A stretch of DNA of 64,000 bases from Davidsoniella eucalypti. Taxonomy: Eukaryota; Ascomycota; Sordariomycetes; Microascales; Ceratocystidaceae. Below, piece by piece: positions 25,001 through 37,800 of this stretch (within the stretch, counting starts at the first letter, position 1; each line of letters begins with the position of its first letter). Position numbers and translations under genes: made by a program. Location of the stretch: the NCBI GenBank assembly GCA_004009845.1, contig RMBW01000068.1, forward strand, positions 62,001 through 126,000, given 5' to 3'. A model generated the notes under the pieces. That model worked only from the letters and a program-made list of their open reading frames with translations, made no database searches and was not told the DNA's origin.

Positions 25001-27882
25001 AAAATAGGGCAGCTACATGTATCGACAGTCATGCCAGGCGGACGAGATATATTACCAACGTTATTAGTGCTGATCTTGCAATAATACTTGCAAGACTGTG
25101 GCGGCCACCTGGACGCTTCCAGCCCGTTCCAGCAACTACTGGGCAGAGAACTAGACCGTTCTTGTATGCAGAAGACTAGGCCGGCGTTGATATTCAGCTA
25201 TCTAGCGGGCGTTGGCGATACGAATTGCGAACGAAGAAGCCGTTGTGGCTTTGGCCGTAAGCAAGGCATGACGCCGCATCTCAGTTGAGGAGCATCAGAT
25301 ATGATATCGGCAGAGTTTTTATCATCACACAGTATGGAGGCTACCTAGACAAAAAGAAGGGTTTTGGAGTGTCGATCGTGATCATCGCCGCCACCGCTAT
25401 AAACGGTCTGCTGCTTATAGCCATGTACGTGTATACTGCAAAGCACGCTATATGCATATGTAAGACTGCAGTACATGCTGATATAGCCTTGCTGGCTGCG
25501 CAGTAATATGGGATAATTATAGCATGGGGCCTGTACTCCGGGCAGGAGAAGGATAATATTTCCTCGCAATTTTCCATGTTTTCTCGGCCATGTCTAGCAG
25601 GCATCTTCTCAGGCGGTGCAAAAGAACAAGAGCAGACTGGTCAGGCCGCTAGGATGGACAGCAGGACGCTGTCTTCCCCCCTCGGGCACTATAGAACCTG
25701 TTTATAGCAGAGTATCGTACAGGCCTGTTACCAGGGCATCACAAGCACATTCTTCGAATTCCGGATAGAAAAGGACCTCTGACTGGGCACAGATGGCGAT
25801 CGACGTCGTGCAGCCGAGAAAGTCTAAATCCTTATCGGACAGGGCCAGAGGCATGAGGTTCTTGTAGCATGTAGTAATATGATGTAAACCGTGTAAGAGT
25901 TCCTTCCGCTGCTTTTCTTCTCCTTCTATCTTCTATGGCCGTTAACAGTATAGTATAGTAGGAATAAGCTAAGCAATGTTTAGATATATATATATAACTA
26001 ACTAAGTATAACTACATATTATATGTATTAATTCATCTTTATCAAGGTGAAAACTGGAGCTTTAATAGCCACATCATCTCGGCATGTAGCTATCCGACCC
26101 GAACGAGCAGCTAGCAAAATAAGAGAGGAGAGAAAAGAAAAGAAAAGGTGAGGTTGCTGACGATGTAGATCTCACCTGTTACAGGGCAGCAGTCCATCTT
26201 ATAACCATATGTGATAATCAATAGAGCAATCAATATCATGAAGTACAAACAGGCTAAGACATTGAAAATGAATTGCTGGGGAGGCGTCTTTCAACAAACC
26301 CTATGCGGATATGTAAGACGTTGATCAAGGCAGAAATCATATCATACTATATTATGACAAACTAAGAGGCAGCCACAACCCTTTGCTTACTGTATTCTTC
26401 TCTTCACTTTCATGCTGTCGTCAATAGACCCTAACTCTATTTTCCTCTGGTACTAGGGCCTTTAGTCCAAACTCCCCAACAGCCCTTTCCGTTGGTTGAG
26501 AATCCAATAGCCTCAAACGTACAAATTACAAGATTAGAAGATCAAATCACGGCATTTGATAGCAAACAAGTCAAAAGCTAATCCCCACCACAGCTAAAAT
26601 AACTACTTTTAGAGTCCTAGCGTGTCGAACTAAGCCATATAGAAAACCCAAGAGCACAACCACGCACTTTGCCCCTTTCGAGATAGTATTTGTACTAGCT
26701 TCATAACATGATTTGTTTGATGCTGCTATCACAAGAACCTCTAGCGTGCAAGGGGACAACAAGCGAACATAAGCACTACTGCGTCCTAACCCATACGCTT
26801 ACTTGCCTCTTGGTGTGCTTTTTCACAGCACGTATACGCTATTGGCTCCGGCCAGGGAAGCTTTGCCTAACGACGAGTTCCTCAAGGGCAGATGGACACC
26901 GAGGCTCGCTGGATAGTTCTCACAGTTTTGAGCGAGATATACTGTAGGCCGTGTTCCCTTGCCCCCGCTGCCGTCTAGTGGTCGATGAAAGCAAGACAGC
27001 CTGCCTAGAGTCCCGAACGCCTCCAGCGAGACACGATCGGGATTGTAGTGTAGGGACTGGTCGGACAGCAGCTCAGAGACCAGGGGCGAGTATAGGCCAT
27101 ACTGGATACATGAATATGCCATCGACAAGTATGGCCAAGACTGGCGATATGGAGGCGTGCCAAAGTGCTGATCACTTATATCGATGTTGCTCATTAGGGA
27201 AACCCCCTCACAGCGAAGCACCAGGCGTACGAATACATTGTACTGGGGGAGGGGAAATACGTGAGATAGAAGGCCATGGGTCGTGGTGATCCAGCCTGGG
27301 ATAGGGAGCAACATCGCACACACCCCTCCGATTTCCCGCCAACCACATACCCTTGAAAGTAACACCTTCTTAGTCCCGGGCCAAAGAACTGCGGAAGCTC
27401 GTAGAGAAAGCTGCAGAGAGACGAACAACGAGAAGGTGCTGCCATGGATATTGCCCGGAACAGGGAGGATCTGATAGGGGCATCATGCAGAGACTGGATA
27501 TGGACGAGCAACTTGGACGACAAGCTAATACGTAGCACGGCGGGTCTGGCATCGCCGTTTGTATAGACAATCTGAAAACAGTATGGACAAGACACTCGGT
27601 TCCAATTTGTATAAAGCCTGCCTCGATGTCCTGCTGTTCAACCGTTTCTTTCCTCTTCTCTTCACCCTCATCCTCATCCTCACTTCTCAGCCTCCTTAGT
27701 ATCTTCAGTATTATTTCTACAATCCTTAATCACCACACTCCCTAATACCATCTTTGCTTTAAGACTACTTTCTTCCACTTTCATTACTACAGCATCCAAC
27801 TTGTAAAGGTTTCTCTCATTAGACCTTCATACTACTTTACCTTCTTTCTCTACTTACTAATAACCACCCCTCGATATTCAAA
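19005..27882. other. Long gene-poor spacer (8.9 kb)
   Basis: I can support no gene between the NRAMP transporter and the Asp/Leu-repeat protein. The longest open frames (about 26.8-27.4 kb and 27.2-27.6 kb on the minus strand) start at non-ATG codons and resemble nothing. Most of the stretch is AT-rich with scattered short TA repeats, for example near 22.46 and 25.98 kb. The last 280 bases (about 27.6-27.88 kb) are strongly C/T-rich, which is typical of promoters and leaders of highly expressed fungal genes, and contain a 39-codon upstream frame (separate entry). Confidence 0.55.
27626..27745 (+). other. Upstream short ORF (39 codons), hydrophobic
   Basis: An ATG at 27626 opens a 39-codon frame ending in TAA at 27743-27745, about 140 bases before the start of the Asp/Leu-repeat gene. 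The peptide is serine- and leucine-rich (LLSLLSIFSIISTIL), so it has the composition of a signal or membrane segment. It may be a regulatory upstream ORF in the leader, or a 5' exon whose splice I cannot establish. It may equally be a by-product of C/T-rich DNA, which codes Ser, Leu, Phe and Pro in any frame. Confidence 0.25.
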
Positions 27883-29219
27883 ATGGTTGCCGTTGACGTT
27901 AACGCTCTCGTCTCCCTCGGTCTTCTGAACGGCTGTGTTCTCGACCTGAGCGCACTTCTGGACGTCTCCGTCTGCCCTTCAGTCGACGTCTCTCTGCCGT
28001 TGGGCTGGGCCGGTCACACTGCCAACAACGCTCTGTCTCTGGTCGAGAGCAAGACTGCCAAGCGCGTAAGTAACCGCTTTCTCAATTTCGAGTATACCCT
28101 CTTCTAACACTTGTACAGGCTGCCTGCCCTACCTCAGTCACCGTCGACCCTCTCGATGTCTCTCTGAGCCTGTCTACTGAGGACACTGTCTCTCTCCAGG
28201 TTGCTCTGGGTATTCTGGACCTTCTGTCGGCCAACGTTGACCTTAACCTCGACCTGGCCTCCATTCTGGACCTGATTGTCAAGCTGGACATCAACATCAT
28301 TGACCTGATCAACCTCGACGTTGACGTCGATGTCTCCCTCGGCAAGCTGATCAACGGCCTTGTCAACCTCGACCTTGGCCTGGATGTCGCCACCCTTCTG
28401 AGCCTGAACCTGGACCTCGGTGTTGATCTGTCGGCTCTTACCGCCGCTGTCGGCGCTGATGTCAACGTCACTCTGGGTGCCATCCTTGACCTGACCGACT
28501 GCACTGTCGAAAACGTTGTTGGTATTCTGGACGGCCTTCTGGTCGGCATTGCCCCCGTCGTAGACAGCCTTCTGTCCGATGTCATCACTCTAGTCGATGA
28601 CCTGCTGAACACCGTTGGCTCTCTTCTGGGCAACCTGCTCGGCAAGCGCTACTCCAAGGTCGAGGTCCTGCGCATGGCCAAGCACCGCCGCTCTGGTGCC
28701 ACCTCGTGCAGTGCCGACAGCGACAGCGCCTCCAGCCCCACTAGCACTTCCGGCTCCGGTGGCTCCACCTCCGGTTCTGGTGCCTCAGGCTCTGGTAACT
28801 CCAGCTCTGGTGGCTCCACCTCAGGCTCTGGTGCCTCTGGCTCTGGCAGCAAGTCCTCCAAGAGTGGCTCCTCTTCGTCCTCCTCCAAGCGCCCCAGCCA
28901 CCCCGTCAACTTCACTCCTACCTGCGGTTCTTGCCTGGCTTCCGGCGGTGCCAACGTCGTCGATATCACTGTCTCTGCCGGTCTTACCGAGTGTGTCTCC
29001 AAGTGCCACCTTGCTGCTGCCAACTCTCTGCTGGGCCTCGCCGTTGATGCCGATACCAACCTGCTGGGTCTCGCCAACGTCGATGTCTGCCTGTCTGTCT
29101 CGCTGCTGGGCGATTCCACCACCTGCCGCTACGTCACCGGCACCGGCATTGGTGCCACCGTCTCGGCCTCGCTTTTCGAGACCAACGCTGACTGCACTTC
29201 CTACGCCAAGTCCAGCTAA
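27883..29219 (+). CDS. Asp/Leu/Val-repeat protein with Ser/Gly linker and Cys-rich C-terminus; unknown family
   Basis: There are two exons, 27883-28065 and 28119-29219. The 53-nt intron has GTAAGT, TTCTAAC and TACAG, and the product is 427 residues. Residues 1 to about 236 alternate aliphatic and Asp/Asn/Ser residues (LDVSV, VDVSL, LNLDLASILDL, LDVDVDVSLGK), a pattern suited to stacked beta strands or a solenoid. Residues about 262-318 are a Ser/Gly/Thr linker made of GSGASGSG-like units. Residues about 328-427 form a second domain with seven cysteines (330, 333, 353, 357, 385, 397, 420) and short echoes of the repeat (VDVCLSVSL). Lys-Arg sites occur at 60-61, 237-238 and 318-319, candidates for Kex2-type processing. 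Codons are nearly all C- or G-ending (GTC, CTG, GCC), implying high expression. I see no clear signal peptide, which sits oddly with the Kex2-like sites and cysteines. I do not recognise the family; an extracellular structural or surface role is only inference. Confidence 0.8.
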
Positions 29220-30562
29220 ATGGCTTGCCTTCGCCCTGAATGCTTTCTTATACTGAATTTACAAACACTCTGAGTGCTGAGAATGTTGAGGTGATGGGTC
29301 ACCCGCTACTAGTAGATGGTCTCAAAAAGGCCCTTCTCTACTGGCATCAACCTTCCGAACAAGGCGCCGTCTTCTCTTTCTATTTCCCCCTTTTAAACTT
29401 TCTTTTGTCTACATACCTTGCATGGCTTGGCCAAACCGTTTTCTACCTGCCCCAACCGTTCTATAGTCTCTCCTGTCTAATTTGTCTCTGCCTGCGAGAA
29501 CTCCTGCTTCTCTCTGGTTTCTAACTTGATGGTGGTCCGACTTGGCTCTCTTGTTACACCCAACTATGTATCTAGTCACCAACGACAGTTCCTTAATTAA
29601 TGACTTATAGCCCCCCTTAACTTTGATTTCTGTACTCCTGTTTGCCATGATATATCTTGTGATACATTTGCTTGACTTTGTACTTTCTGAATGCTTGTTT
29701 TTGTGCTTCTATGAGATGTGACAACAGTGCCTTATCGCGTAATTGGTGTAGTGGTAGCATTAATCGTTGCCATCTGGTAATGATTTCCCTGATTACGTAG
29801 TTAGACCTTTATTTTTGATCGTAATTCAATTCTTTATTCTTTTGCCCTATTTAGAGCCATGGCCGTTCCTTGTGATGCTGATTGAGCGGAAACGACCTTG
29901 TTTGGGTCTTTCCCACATAAAGGAGCGTTGTTTATTTTTCTTATTGTTTTTTTTAACGGTTAGAAGCGGATTGCGGAATCTAGCAAGATTCCTCCTTAGT
30001 TGAGCTAAAAAAAAAAATAACAATAACCCAGCCTATAAAATTAGTCTTCAAGTGTCACACCTTTTTGATGTCGCCATCTCTAGCTTATAAATCTGGTTTT
30101 AGCACAAAACACACGCTATAGGTGGAAATTCCCCGTACTACAACAGGTTGAGCCGCATTTGAAATCACAGGCTCCAAGCAAGGTTCCTGGGTTTCCTCGG
30201 CTCAGATTTCTTGTCTGGTTGACTTGATGGGCCGATCCTCTTGTGCTTTCTCTGCAACGCAGCGTCTTTGCTTATAAACAATCTTGCGACTCGACAGGCC
30301 ACCGACGGAATCTTGAGATCGTTCGGCTTGCCTAGCTTTTAGCTGCTCTTGTTTGTGTGCCTAACGTAGGCTGGGTAGCGGCCCCAATCTAGCTTAGAAA
30401 CCAGCGGCATTCGGTCGGGCCAACTTTATGCCGCTCCGGGGCCATTTAAGACACCCGCTGCCCTGTCTCTTAGAAGCTATTTATCTTGTGTTTTGCAGCA
30501 TTACCATCTCTCGTCTTCCGATACCCCATTAGCACAACTAGCAGCATATCAATCTTCCAACC
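29220..30562. other. Spacer between repeat-protein gene and OYE gene
   Basis: No protein gene is visible. The first 300 to 500 bases are pyrimidine-rich and probably include the 3' end of the upstream transcript. A decayed tRNA-Gly lies at 29737-29798 (separate entry). The last 200 bases, ending in CCAACCATGG, form the likely OYE promoter and leader; the stretch GGGGCCATTTAAGACACCC lies about 125 bases before the start codon. Confidence 0.5.
29737..29798 (+). pseudogene. Decayed tRNA-Gly (GCC)
   Basis: The 5' part matches a glycine tRNA: acceptor strand GCGTAAT, a D arm GTGT-AGTGGTA-GCAT, and an anticodon loop TTGCCAT with GCC at 29769-29771. The final ATTACGT (29792-29798) pairs with the 5' acceptor strand over seven bases, the outer pair being G-U. 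Between them only about 18 bases remain where the anticodon 3' stem, variable loop and T arm (about 27 bases) should be. The remnant is 62 nt long, has two mismatches in the anticodon stem and no normal T loop. An internal deletion of about 10 bases explains it. It should not make a normal tRNA. Confidence 0.6.
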
Positions 30563-31814
30563 ATGGCTGACAACTCCAAGCTCTTCACTCCTCTGCGTGT
30601 CGGCAGAACTGAGATTCAGCACCGCATTGTTATGGCGCCTCTGACGCGCTTGCGGGCTTCCGACCAGTGGGTTCCCACGGATCTCATGAAGGGTAAGTCG
30701 AACTCCCGGATCAGCAGTCAGATGGTCAAGAGCACCTCAAGCTAATCCGTTGTTCCTAGAATACTATACCCAGCGCGCCTGTGTCCCCGGCACCATGATC
30801 GTGTCTGAGGGCACTCATGTGTCGCAGCAGTTTGTCGGCCTGTCCAATGTCGGCGGTATCTGGTCCCCTGAGCAGATTGCTGGCTGGAAGCGCATCACCG
30901 ACGCCGTTCACGAGAAGAAGGGCTTCATGTGGTGTCAGTTGTGGAACATGGGCCGCGGCGGATACTACGCTGTGGCCAAGAGTGCTGGCACTAAGATCTA
31001 TGCGCCCAGTGCCATCAAGCTCGGAGATGCTCCGGCCGAAGAGGTTCCGACGGAGATGACCAAGGAGGATATCAAGGCTGCTATCGATGCCTACGTACAG
31101 GCTGCCAAGAACTCTATCGAGGCTGGCTTCGATGGTGTCCAGCTACACTGTAAGTCCTGTCTTTGCTCTCTACGCTCACGTACATCAGCTAACCCTGTCT
31201 ATATAGGTGCCAACGGCTACCTCCCCGACCAGTTCCTTCAGACCGCGTCTAACCAGCGCACTGATGAGTACGGCGGCTCTGTTGAAAACCGCTCGCGCTT
31301 CGCTTTAGAGGCCTTGACCGCCATCATCGACGCCGTCGGCGCTGACCGTGTCGGCATCCGCTTCTCTCCATGGGGTAATTTCAACGATATGGGCCAGGCT
31401 ACTATCGCCCAAACCCTTGAGCAGTTCACACACGTGATCAGTGCCGCAGCTGCTCGCAAGGTTGCCTTTATGGATCTAATCGAGCCCATTGTTTCCGGTA
31501 CTGACGACAAGGTTGTCGCTCTAGAAGGCCAGGACAACGCGCCGCTTATTGCCGCGTTCAAGTCTGATTCGCCGGTGTTCCTGTCCGGTGGTTTCACGGG
31601 CGGTAATGCTCGTGCGCGTGTATTGGATTTCCCTGATAGAAATATCGCTATTGTTATGGGACGCTACTTCATCAGCAACCCGGATCTGGTCTTCCGTATC
31701 CGCGAGAACCTGCCATTGACCAAGTACGACCGCTCCAAGTTCTATATCCCTCAGTCTACCGACGGATACACTACATGGCCGTTCAGCGAGGAGTTCTTGG
31801 TCACCCAGAACTAA
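30563..31814 (+). CDS. Old Yellow Enzyme family NADH:flavin oxidoreductase
   Basis: This is an FMN-dependent ene-reductase of the OYE/12-oxophytodienoate reductase family, which reduces activated C=C bonds using NAD(P)H in the cytosol. There are three exons, 30563-30692, 30760-31149 and 31207-31814, and the product is 375 residues, close to the family length. Both introns (67 and 57 nt) have GTAAGT donors and CTAAT or CTAAC branch sites. The family landmarks are present: MAPLTR at residues 24-29 (Thr28 near the flavin), Gln103 and Trp105 in QLW, and His173-Cys-Ala-Asn176 with Tyr178, the substrate-binding and proton-donor set of OYE1 (His191, Asn194, Tyr196). Intron 2 splits the cysteine codon of that motif. 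The C-terminal part has FLSGGF and MGRYFISNPDL, which hold the flavin phosphate. The physiological substrate is unknown, and no biosynthetic cluster surrounds the gene. Confidence 0.95.
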
Positions 31815-34800
31815 AGCATAACCTGGCTTTTCATGACTACTATCTTCCCCTATTATATTACAGTCAAGTAGCATTACCAAGATCCCTCATCATCAAGTTG
31901 TCTGTCATCACATGTCCAAGTTATAGCTACTCTGGAAGTCATGCATGAGTTAGGCCAAATCGTGTCACGCTTGCAATTGACTTTATGTCACCTACAACAA
32001 TATCTCTCCCATTCTTAATACCACAGTCTAAGCCGATGCCAGAGGGATGATATACTTGTCTCATGTATCCTTGTATTGGCATCCCTAGTCTATGCCCTCC
32101 TCATTGTGCTACATATATCAGAGACATGTGTAATACTTCGCCTTAGAGAGTTTCTATACTGAAAATACATAGTTGTGTACACAGTAATGTCTTGTAATAA
32201 AAGAGAGAGAGATTATGTTCTAGAAGCAAATACAGGCTATGCCTTTTCTTTGGCACTTGAACTACCAGATTGTCTTCCAATTACTTGGAAACCTCCTTCT
32301 TTTTCTACTACTTTTTTGTATACATAACTATGTCTCATTCTCATTAATATCTCTGCTTGTCATATCGATAATCATTGCTGCATAGTTATCACAGAGCTTG
32401 ATCCCCATTTTATGCAACAGTGTATTCTCTTTAATGCATCTGATCTACATATCGTTTCATGTATAGTGATTATTCAATATATTTCTCCAGTGCTTCCCCG
32501 TTGCTCCTAACATACAAATGCACACAAGTATCTGTACCAACAGAAAGACAATATCGTTTCTGTTCTACGCCGCAGGCACGATCAAAAAGTCCTGGCTAAG
32601 CAAACACAACTTCATCCACGACGATGAACAGGACAGCATCCAATATCCCCTTGGATTTACACAACATAAGCAGTTCAAACAGCCACCTAAGACAACACAT
32701 GCATTTCATTCATTTCATGCTCGGTTTATATGTTTCTTGGTTATCGGTATTCTCTAATGACTCTACAGTCTGCAGCTTTTTTCTTGCCATGTGCTACCCA
32801 GCCAAGCCACATGCGGGTGATTCCATGCACATTTCCATACAGCCATCTGTATCTCTACTATTGGATACTTGCTTCTCACGTAATACAAGCTCTGCCAGAA
32901 ATAGTATCAGAAGAGAAGAACAGAACAAAACGCTTCCTTTGGTGTTAGGGTCACTGATATGTGATTCTATTTCCGGCTTCCTTGTGGTAAGAGTTCACCG
33001 TGTATGAATTAAACCGGAACTAGCCCAGGTTCTTTGTTATCTCGTATCTCACGGTTGGTCACAAGATGGAATCATCACGGAAATGGTGGTTGTGCGCGTA
33101 TACGACGTTACAAATAAATTGATAAGACATATAAGTTATAGTGTTCACGATCAAAAGTTAAACAACAGACAAAATACAAGGGATAGGGTTAGTGTAGCTA
33201 GTGACCCAGCATAGAATTGACGTGCGTACAAAACAAAATAATCGTTAAGTCTTTTTTTCCCTGAAGATTCTTGAAGAAACATCCCGTAATAATCTTTAAG
33301 TTACAGACTTAGTATCAGGAAGCCCTTTGTGAAAAATCCCCAAGATTAATATTATAACTAGGGAGTGTGATTGAAGATCCAAGTATATATTATACATATA
33401 TAAAGGGAGGGATTAAGATCAAAGAATATGTAGTAGTAGTGTAATAGGACATCTTCATAGCTCTATAGCTCTATAAGATTAATGAATTAAAAAAAAAAAA
33501 AGTAGTGTATGTAATAGGACCCAAAAAGAAGATAAAGAGCAAGCGTTTGACAAACAACCATCAAGTTTTTCTTCTTCTTTTTCTTCAGTTGAGTCCATGG
33601 CTCAAACCGTAAAAAAAGCTAGAAACAAGAAATTATCAATTATTAATGTAATAATTTACTTGAACTGGCAAAACAATACGTGCCTAGGCGGAATCTGAAG
33701 CAAATAAGGAAGCTGGGCCTGAAAAGAGAAGAGAAGAAAAAAGGAAAAAAAAAAGAAAAAAGCCCCTAGGCATCTGGGTTCTGGGTTATTTTCAGGGTTT
33801 TCCACCGGGGGTTAACTTTTGGGAGAAAAGAATTCAAGATGATCCTTGTTTGCTGTGCCTCTTGCTCGTGTTGACTTCTCTTTGACTGAAGTTATGATTG
33901 CTAAGATAATGGATATATAGCGTGTCATGTTGATTCTTGACCATATCAACTGAAGATATGGTAGTAGCGTGTTGAAGCAAATAAAACATCAGAGTTTACA
34001 TTGCATGAGCAGTACGTGGCTAAGCTAGTAGCATTCCAGGGACTAACTATATACATGTACATCATCATTTCAACTACGAAAACAATGATCATCTGGAGGC
34101 TTGGATAAGCCACAGACATGTCATCTCGAGACTAGCTAAAAGTCCTGCCTGCAAGGTAAAAGAAAAAAAGCTACAATTAATGCTGGGCATGCTGCAAGTC
34201 AATGTCATTAGTTAGACCTGCTGGTTCTGCAAGGCAAATGTAGACGTCACCTGTGAGGTAAGGCATACAATAGAAGTAATCAAAGGTGTGTATAATGACG
34301 GTGGAAATGATGATATTTTGACAGAGAAGCTAGACAGGTTGCCACTTGTCGTCAATTTACTTTGCTGGAGAGAATTCTATGAACATGGCCCCCCCCCCAA
34401 CAGGACTTGGCTGAGAAGGCCTGTATTTTATCTTTTTCTCTGCCGGGGTTGTCTTATTCGTATAGGATAAGTCGCATTTACTCCATATCCCTCAGTCATA
34501 CAAGGGGCCTGCTGACATATCCTAATCGCTGTCTAGCCTCTAGGGCGGGGGACTCAAGTATTAGTATAGGGCTTAGTAGTGTACAGAGAGGCCGAGTTAG
34601 GAGACGGATTATAGAGTAATGTAGCACTGAGCCTCTCAGTAAAGATCAGAAAGATATAGAGATAGATGTGTAGATCCTCTACCGAGAAGTATGTAGGTAG
34701 ATCGATACCGCAAAGAGTAGTAGTGGCTGCGATAAAAATGAGCCTAGGTGGCATTGGAACGGGAGATATTTTAAGATGTTGTTGAAAAAGAACAACGTAT

Positions 34801-37800
34801 AGGTTGTAAGCATCAAGCGTCGAGACGTATATGACACTTATCACGTAAGCCACTACTAGTGGTTCATGGTGATCCCTCATTTCAGAGAAAGGGAAGATGA
34901 AAATAGGAAACAAATAGGGCGGGTTGGGTTTTCACTGGCTGCACTAAAGCGAAATATCAAGCGCCTTACAGTCTATCGATTGGGCAAAGGGTTCATTAAT
35001 GCGCACAGTGCAGCGACTGTGACAGTTACAAAAGTTGTACGGGGGGGAGTTATATGGGAATATACATCCATAGGACTAGACATATGGCCGATATATTGTT
35101 CAGTCATCACAAGATAGGAGAACATTTATGATATTTATGGGCATGTGGTCCGACGCCAGGTTAATTGATATCATGCAAGTTGAGAAAGCGCTACCACGAA
35201 GAAGAAGAAGACAACAAGAAGGGCGTAGCAAGAAAAAAAGGGCTATGACTGGATGTACGAGTCTACATACTAACAGTATTTAGAACTGAGCACTAAAGAC
35301 TTAGCGGCAAATGGGCGCCGAAGAAGATGCACAGACAATAAAGCGGCTGTTGCTGAACCTGTGGATTTTTGTAACTAAGTAAAAATGTGTGCAAAATACA
35401 AATAGTTAGTTAATATAGTTGGTCAATCAATCTCAACTATCAGGCGGCGGAGAAGGATCTACGCGGATTCGTAGCTTGGTCAAAGCTTCCCGTTGACGAA
35501 GCCAAGAATGAACAAAACAACAAGAAAGAAGAAGAGGGTAAGAAACATTAAGAGCCAAAGGTAAACAAAGAAAATTGAACCGTGATCCCGGAGGCTTAGT
35601 AGAGCCGAGCGAATATGAGAATGGACGCTGGCGAATCTAGTGTCGTAATGAGCACGATATGATAAAAGTAGGGACTTGGAAGTTTGACATAAAAGTGGAG
35701 ACTCGTAAGAAAAGGTACATAGCCCCACAAAATAGTGTGTACTTTTATGTAAGTAGTCATCAACGGCTGCCAGCTGGAGAGTGTTATGTTTTATTTATTT
35801 TTTAATTTATTAATAGTATGGAGCTATAGCTATGAAAATGTACTTAAGTGATGCATATACACATGTAAATAAATCATAATTTAAAAATGCAATTGTTCAA
35901 TATATACATACCAAAAGCTTTCAAAATGTATTCAACGTAACAGAAAAGATGTAGATACGTAACCAAAACCTCCCAAGAGACGAAACCAGAACATAAACAC
36001 TAGTATTCCGCTGCTAAGGCCGGAGCATCATCTGCATGATCGTTTCAATGGCCCTCTCATGTATCAACATCAGACTTTGCCAGCTGGCAGCTTTTAAAGA
36101 CGACATATGAAGTACATAGTATTTTGTGGGGCTAAGTACCCTTTCTTACAAGTCTCCACGTTCATGTCAAACTTCGAAGTCCCTGGAAATATGAATATTA
36201 TTAGAATGCGAGGAATGGGTCACTGATACGTGGCGTACATCCAGGAATTCAAGTAGAATCTTTGACTAATCTATTAAGAGAGAAATCACAGCTATCTAGG
36301 GGCCCTCCGAGCTCACTATTTATACTTGCAATTGTGCACAGTGATGTGTATCCCACAGTGGATCGTGGAGTTAGGGCTGATCATTGACATTAGCTCGTTA
36401 GTTCGTCGGTGGGTTGTCCTGATGTTGTGATGGTGTTGTCCAAGTAGGTAGGCCTTTTAACAAATATGATAGAAATAAGCATTGGTTCTGGCTATGCACA
36501 GCATGGAAAACTCCAGGCCCAATGCCACACCAGGTTGCAATAAGTATGGTCTACTGGCAGGTTTAGTTGCACTCTGTGTACAGATACTCATGTATCTATG
36601 CTGTATGCTGTATGTAGATAAGTCAGCATTCTTAATGCGGGTATTGTAGTAGTAAGCACTTTGCACAAACAGGCAACATGAAAGGCAAATGAGATTGTCA
36701 GTGGACTTTAGTATTTTTTTTCCTCTGCCGAGCCAGCTATTGGTGAGCTGGGAAAATAATGGCCTGAATACATAAGTACGGAAATAAATTCACCAAGGCC
36801 AAGTTTTCTTAATGCCAAAGGATCAGGTAGCTCTACTGCGTTTTTTTTTCATTATTTCTGTACCTGTTATAGTAGTCTAAAAAAGCCCATTGTTAGAGCC
36901 CTTTAGCGGCTTTGGGCCCCTGGGCAGTGCCAGCAGAGCACACTAAGATGAGTCCAGAATAGCGGCTAGCGTTGTAGCCGGCGACGCTAGTGGGAACTAC
37001 ATCGCTTACTGGGACCGTCAATTTAACACGCTTTTGCGATCCAAGGCCGGTTTCCTTTTCCCAATTATTTTCTGAGTAGCTTTTCGTATTCTTGGAAATA
37101 TTTTTTTTCTTCTTAAATAGTATTATACTGTGCGAGAATATGTCGTTAGCCTGCAGGCGAACGGGATGGATAGTGCTCAGAGTCACAGGTACTTGGACCA
37201 TATAGCAGTCTACCGTCTTTAGCGCTGTACCTAGTACCCCGACTTGCGATTATAGAAACCACAGATCCTGACTGATGTATCATTCCGTTTGCCGGGGGAT
37301 GGCGGAGAACTCGTGAGTTTGTCTACGTTGTGTCTGTCTTGTTTTGTTTTGGTTAAATGTCTGTTTGTCGCTTGCTGGCATAGAAGTGGATATCACTGTG
37401 ACCCAACTTAAGTGGCCTTCAATAGAACTTCTTGGACGCATTCCATTGCACTATATCACAGCCTTGTCACCTTAAACGACTATCGTAAAATAAACAGATT
37501 AAAACCCCCGAATCGTAATAGTGTGGTAGTTGCCGCACGATCTTCGAAGTGGTAGAAAAAAAAAGAAGAAAAAAAGACCGAGCACTTATACGTACCAAGA
37601 AACATACCGGCAGAATGTTGGACCCTGGAAAAGCCTGTTCTGGGCTTCCTGGCTAGCTCCACTTTGTAGAGCAGAGCGTCTTCTTTTTTTCTTTAGTGCT
37701 ACTCAGGCTAGTGTTGCCAGCTGTAGTGATAGGTGTGATTGTGCTGTTGAAAACCTGGCCAAGGCTGGGATAAACAACAATATCCTTTCGTCGCCTTCCT

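Noticed and set aside
26823..27428. Minus-strand open frame of 201 codons
   Set aside because: No ATG start is supported, there is no recognisable motif, and overlapping frames on both strands are equally open.
28082..28645. Open frame of 187 codons on the minus strand opposite the Asp/Leu-repeat gene
   Set aside because: It is the antisense of a strongly codon-biased exon. The Arg/Ser-rich product has no family resemblance, and the sense frame has a valid intron and coherent domains.
28615..29256. Open frame of 213 codons on the plus strand in another frame of the same gene
   Set aside because: It is a shifted reading of the biased exon, rich in Ala/Pro/Leu without domain structure. It also overlaps the 3' half of the accepted frame.
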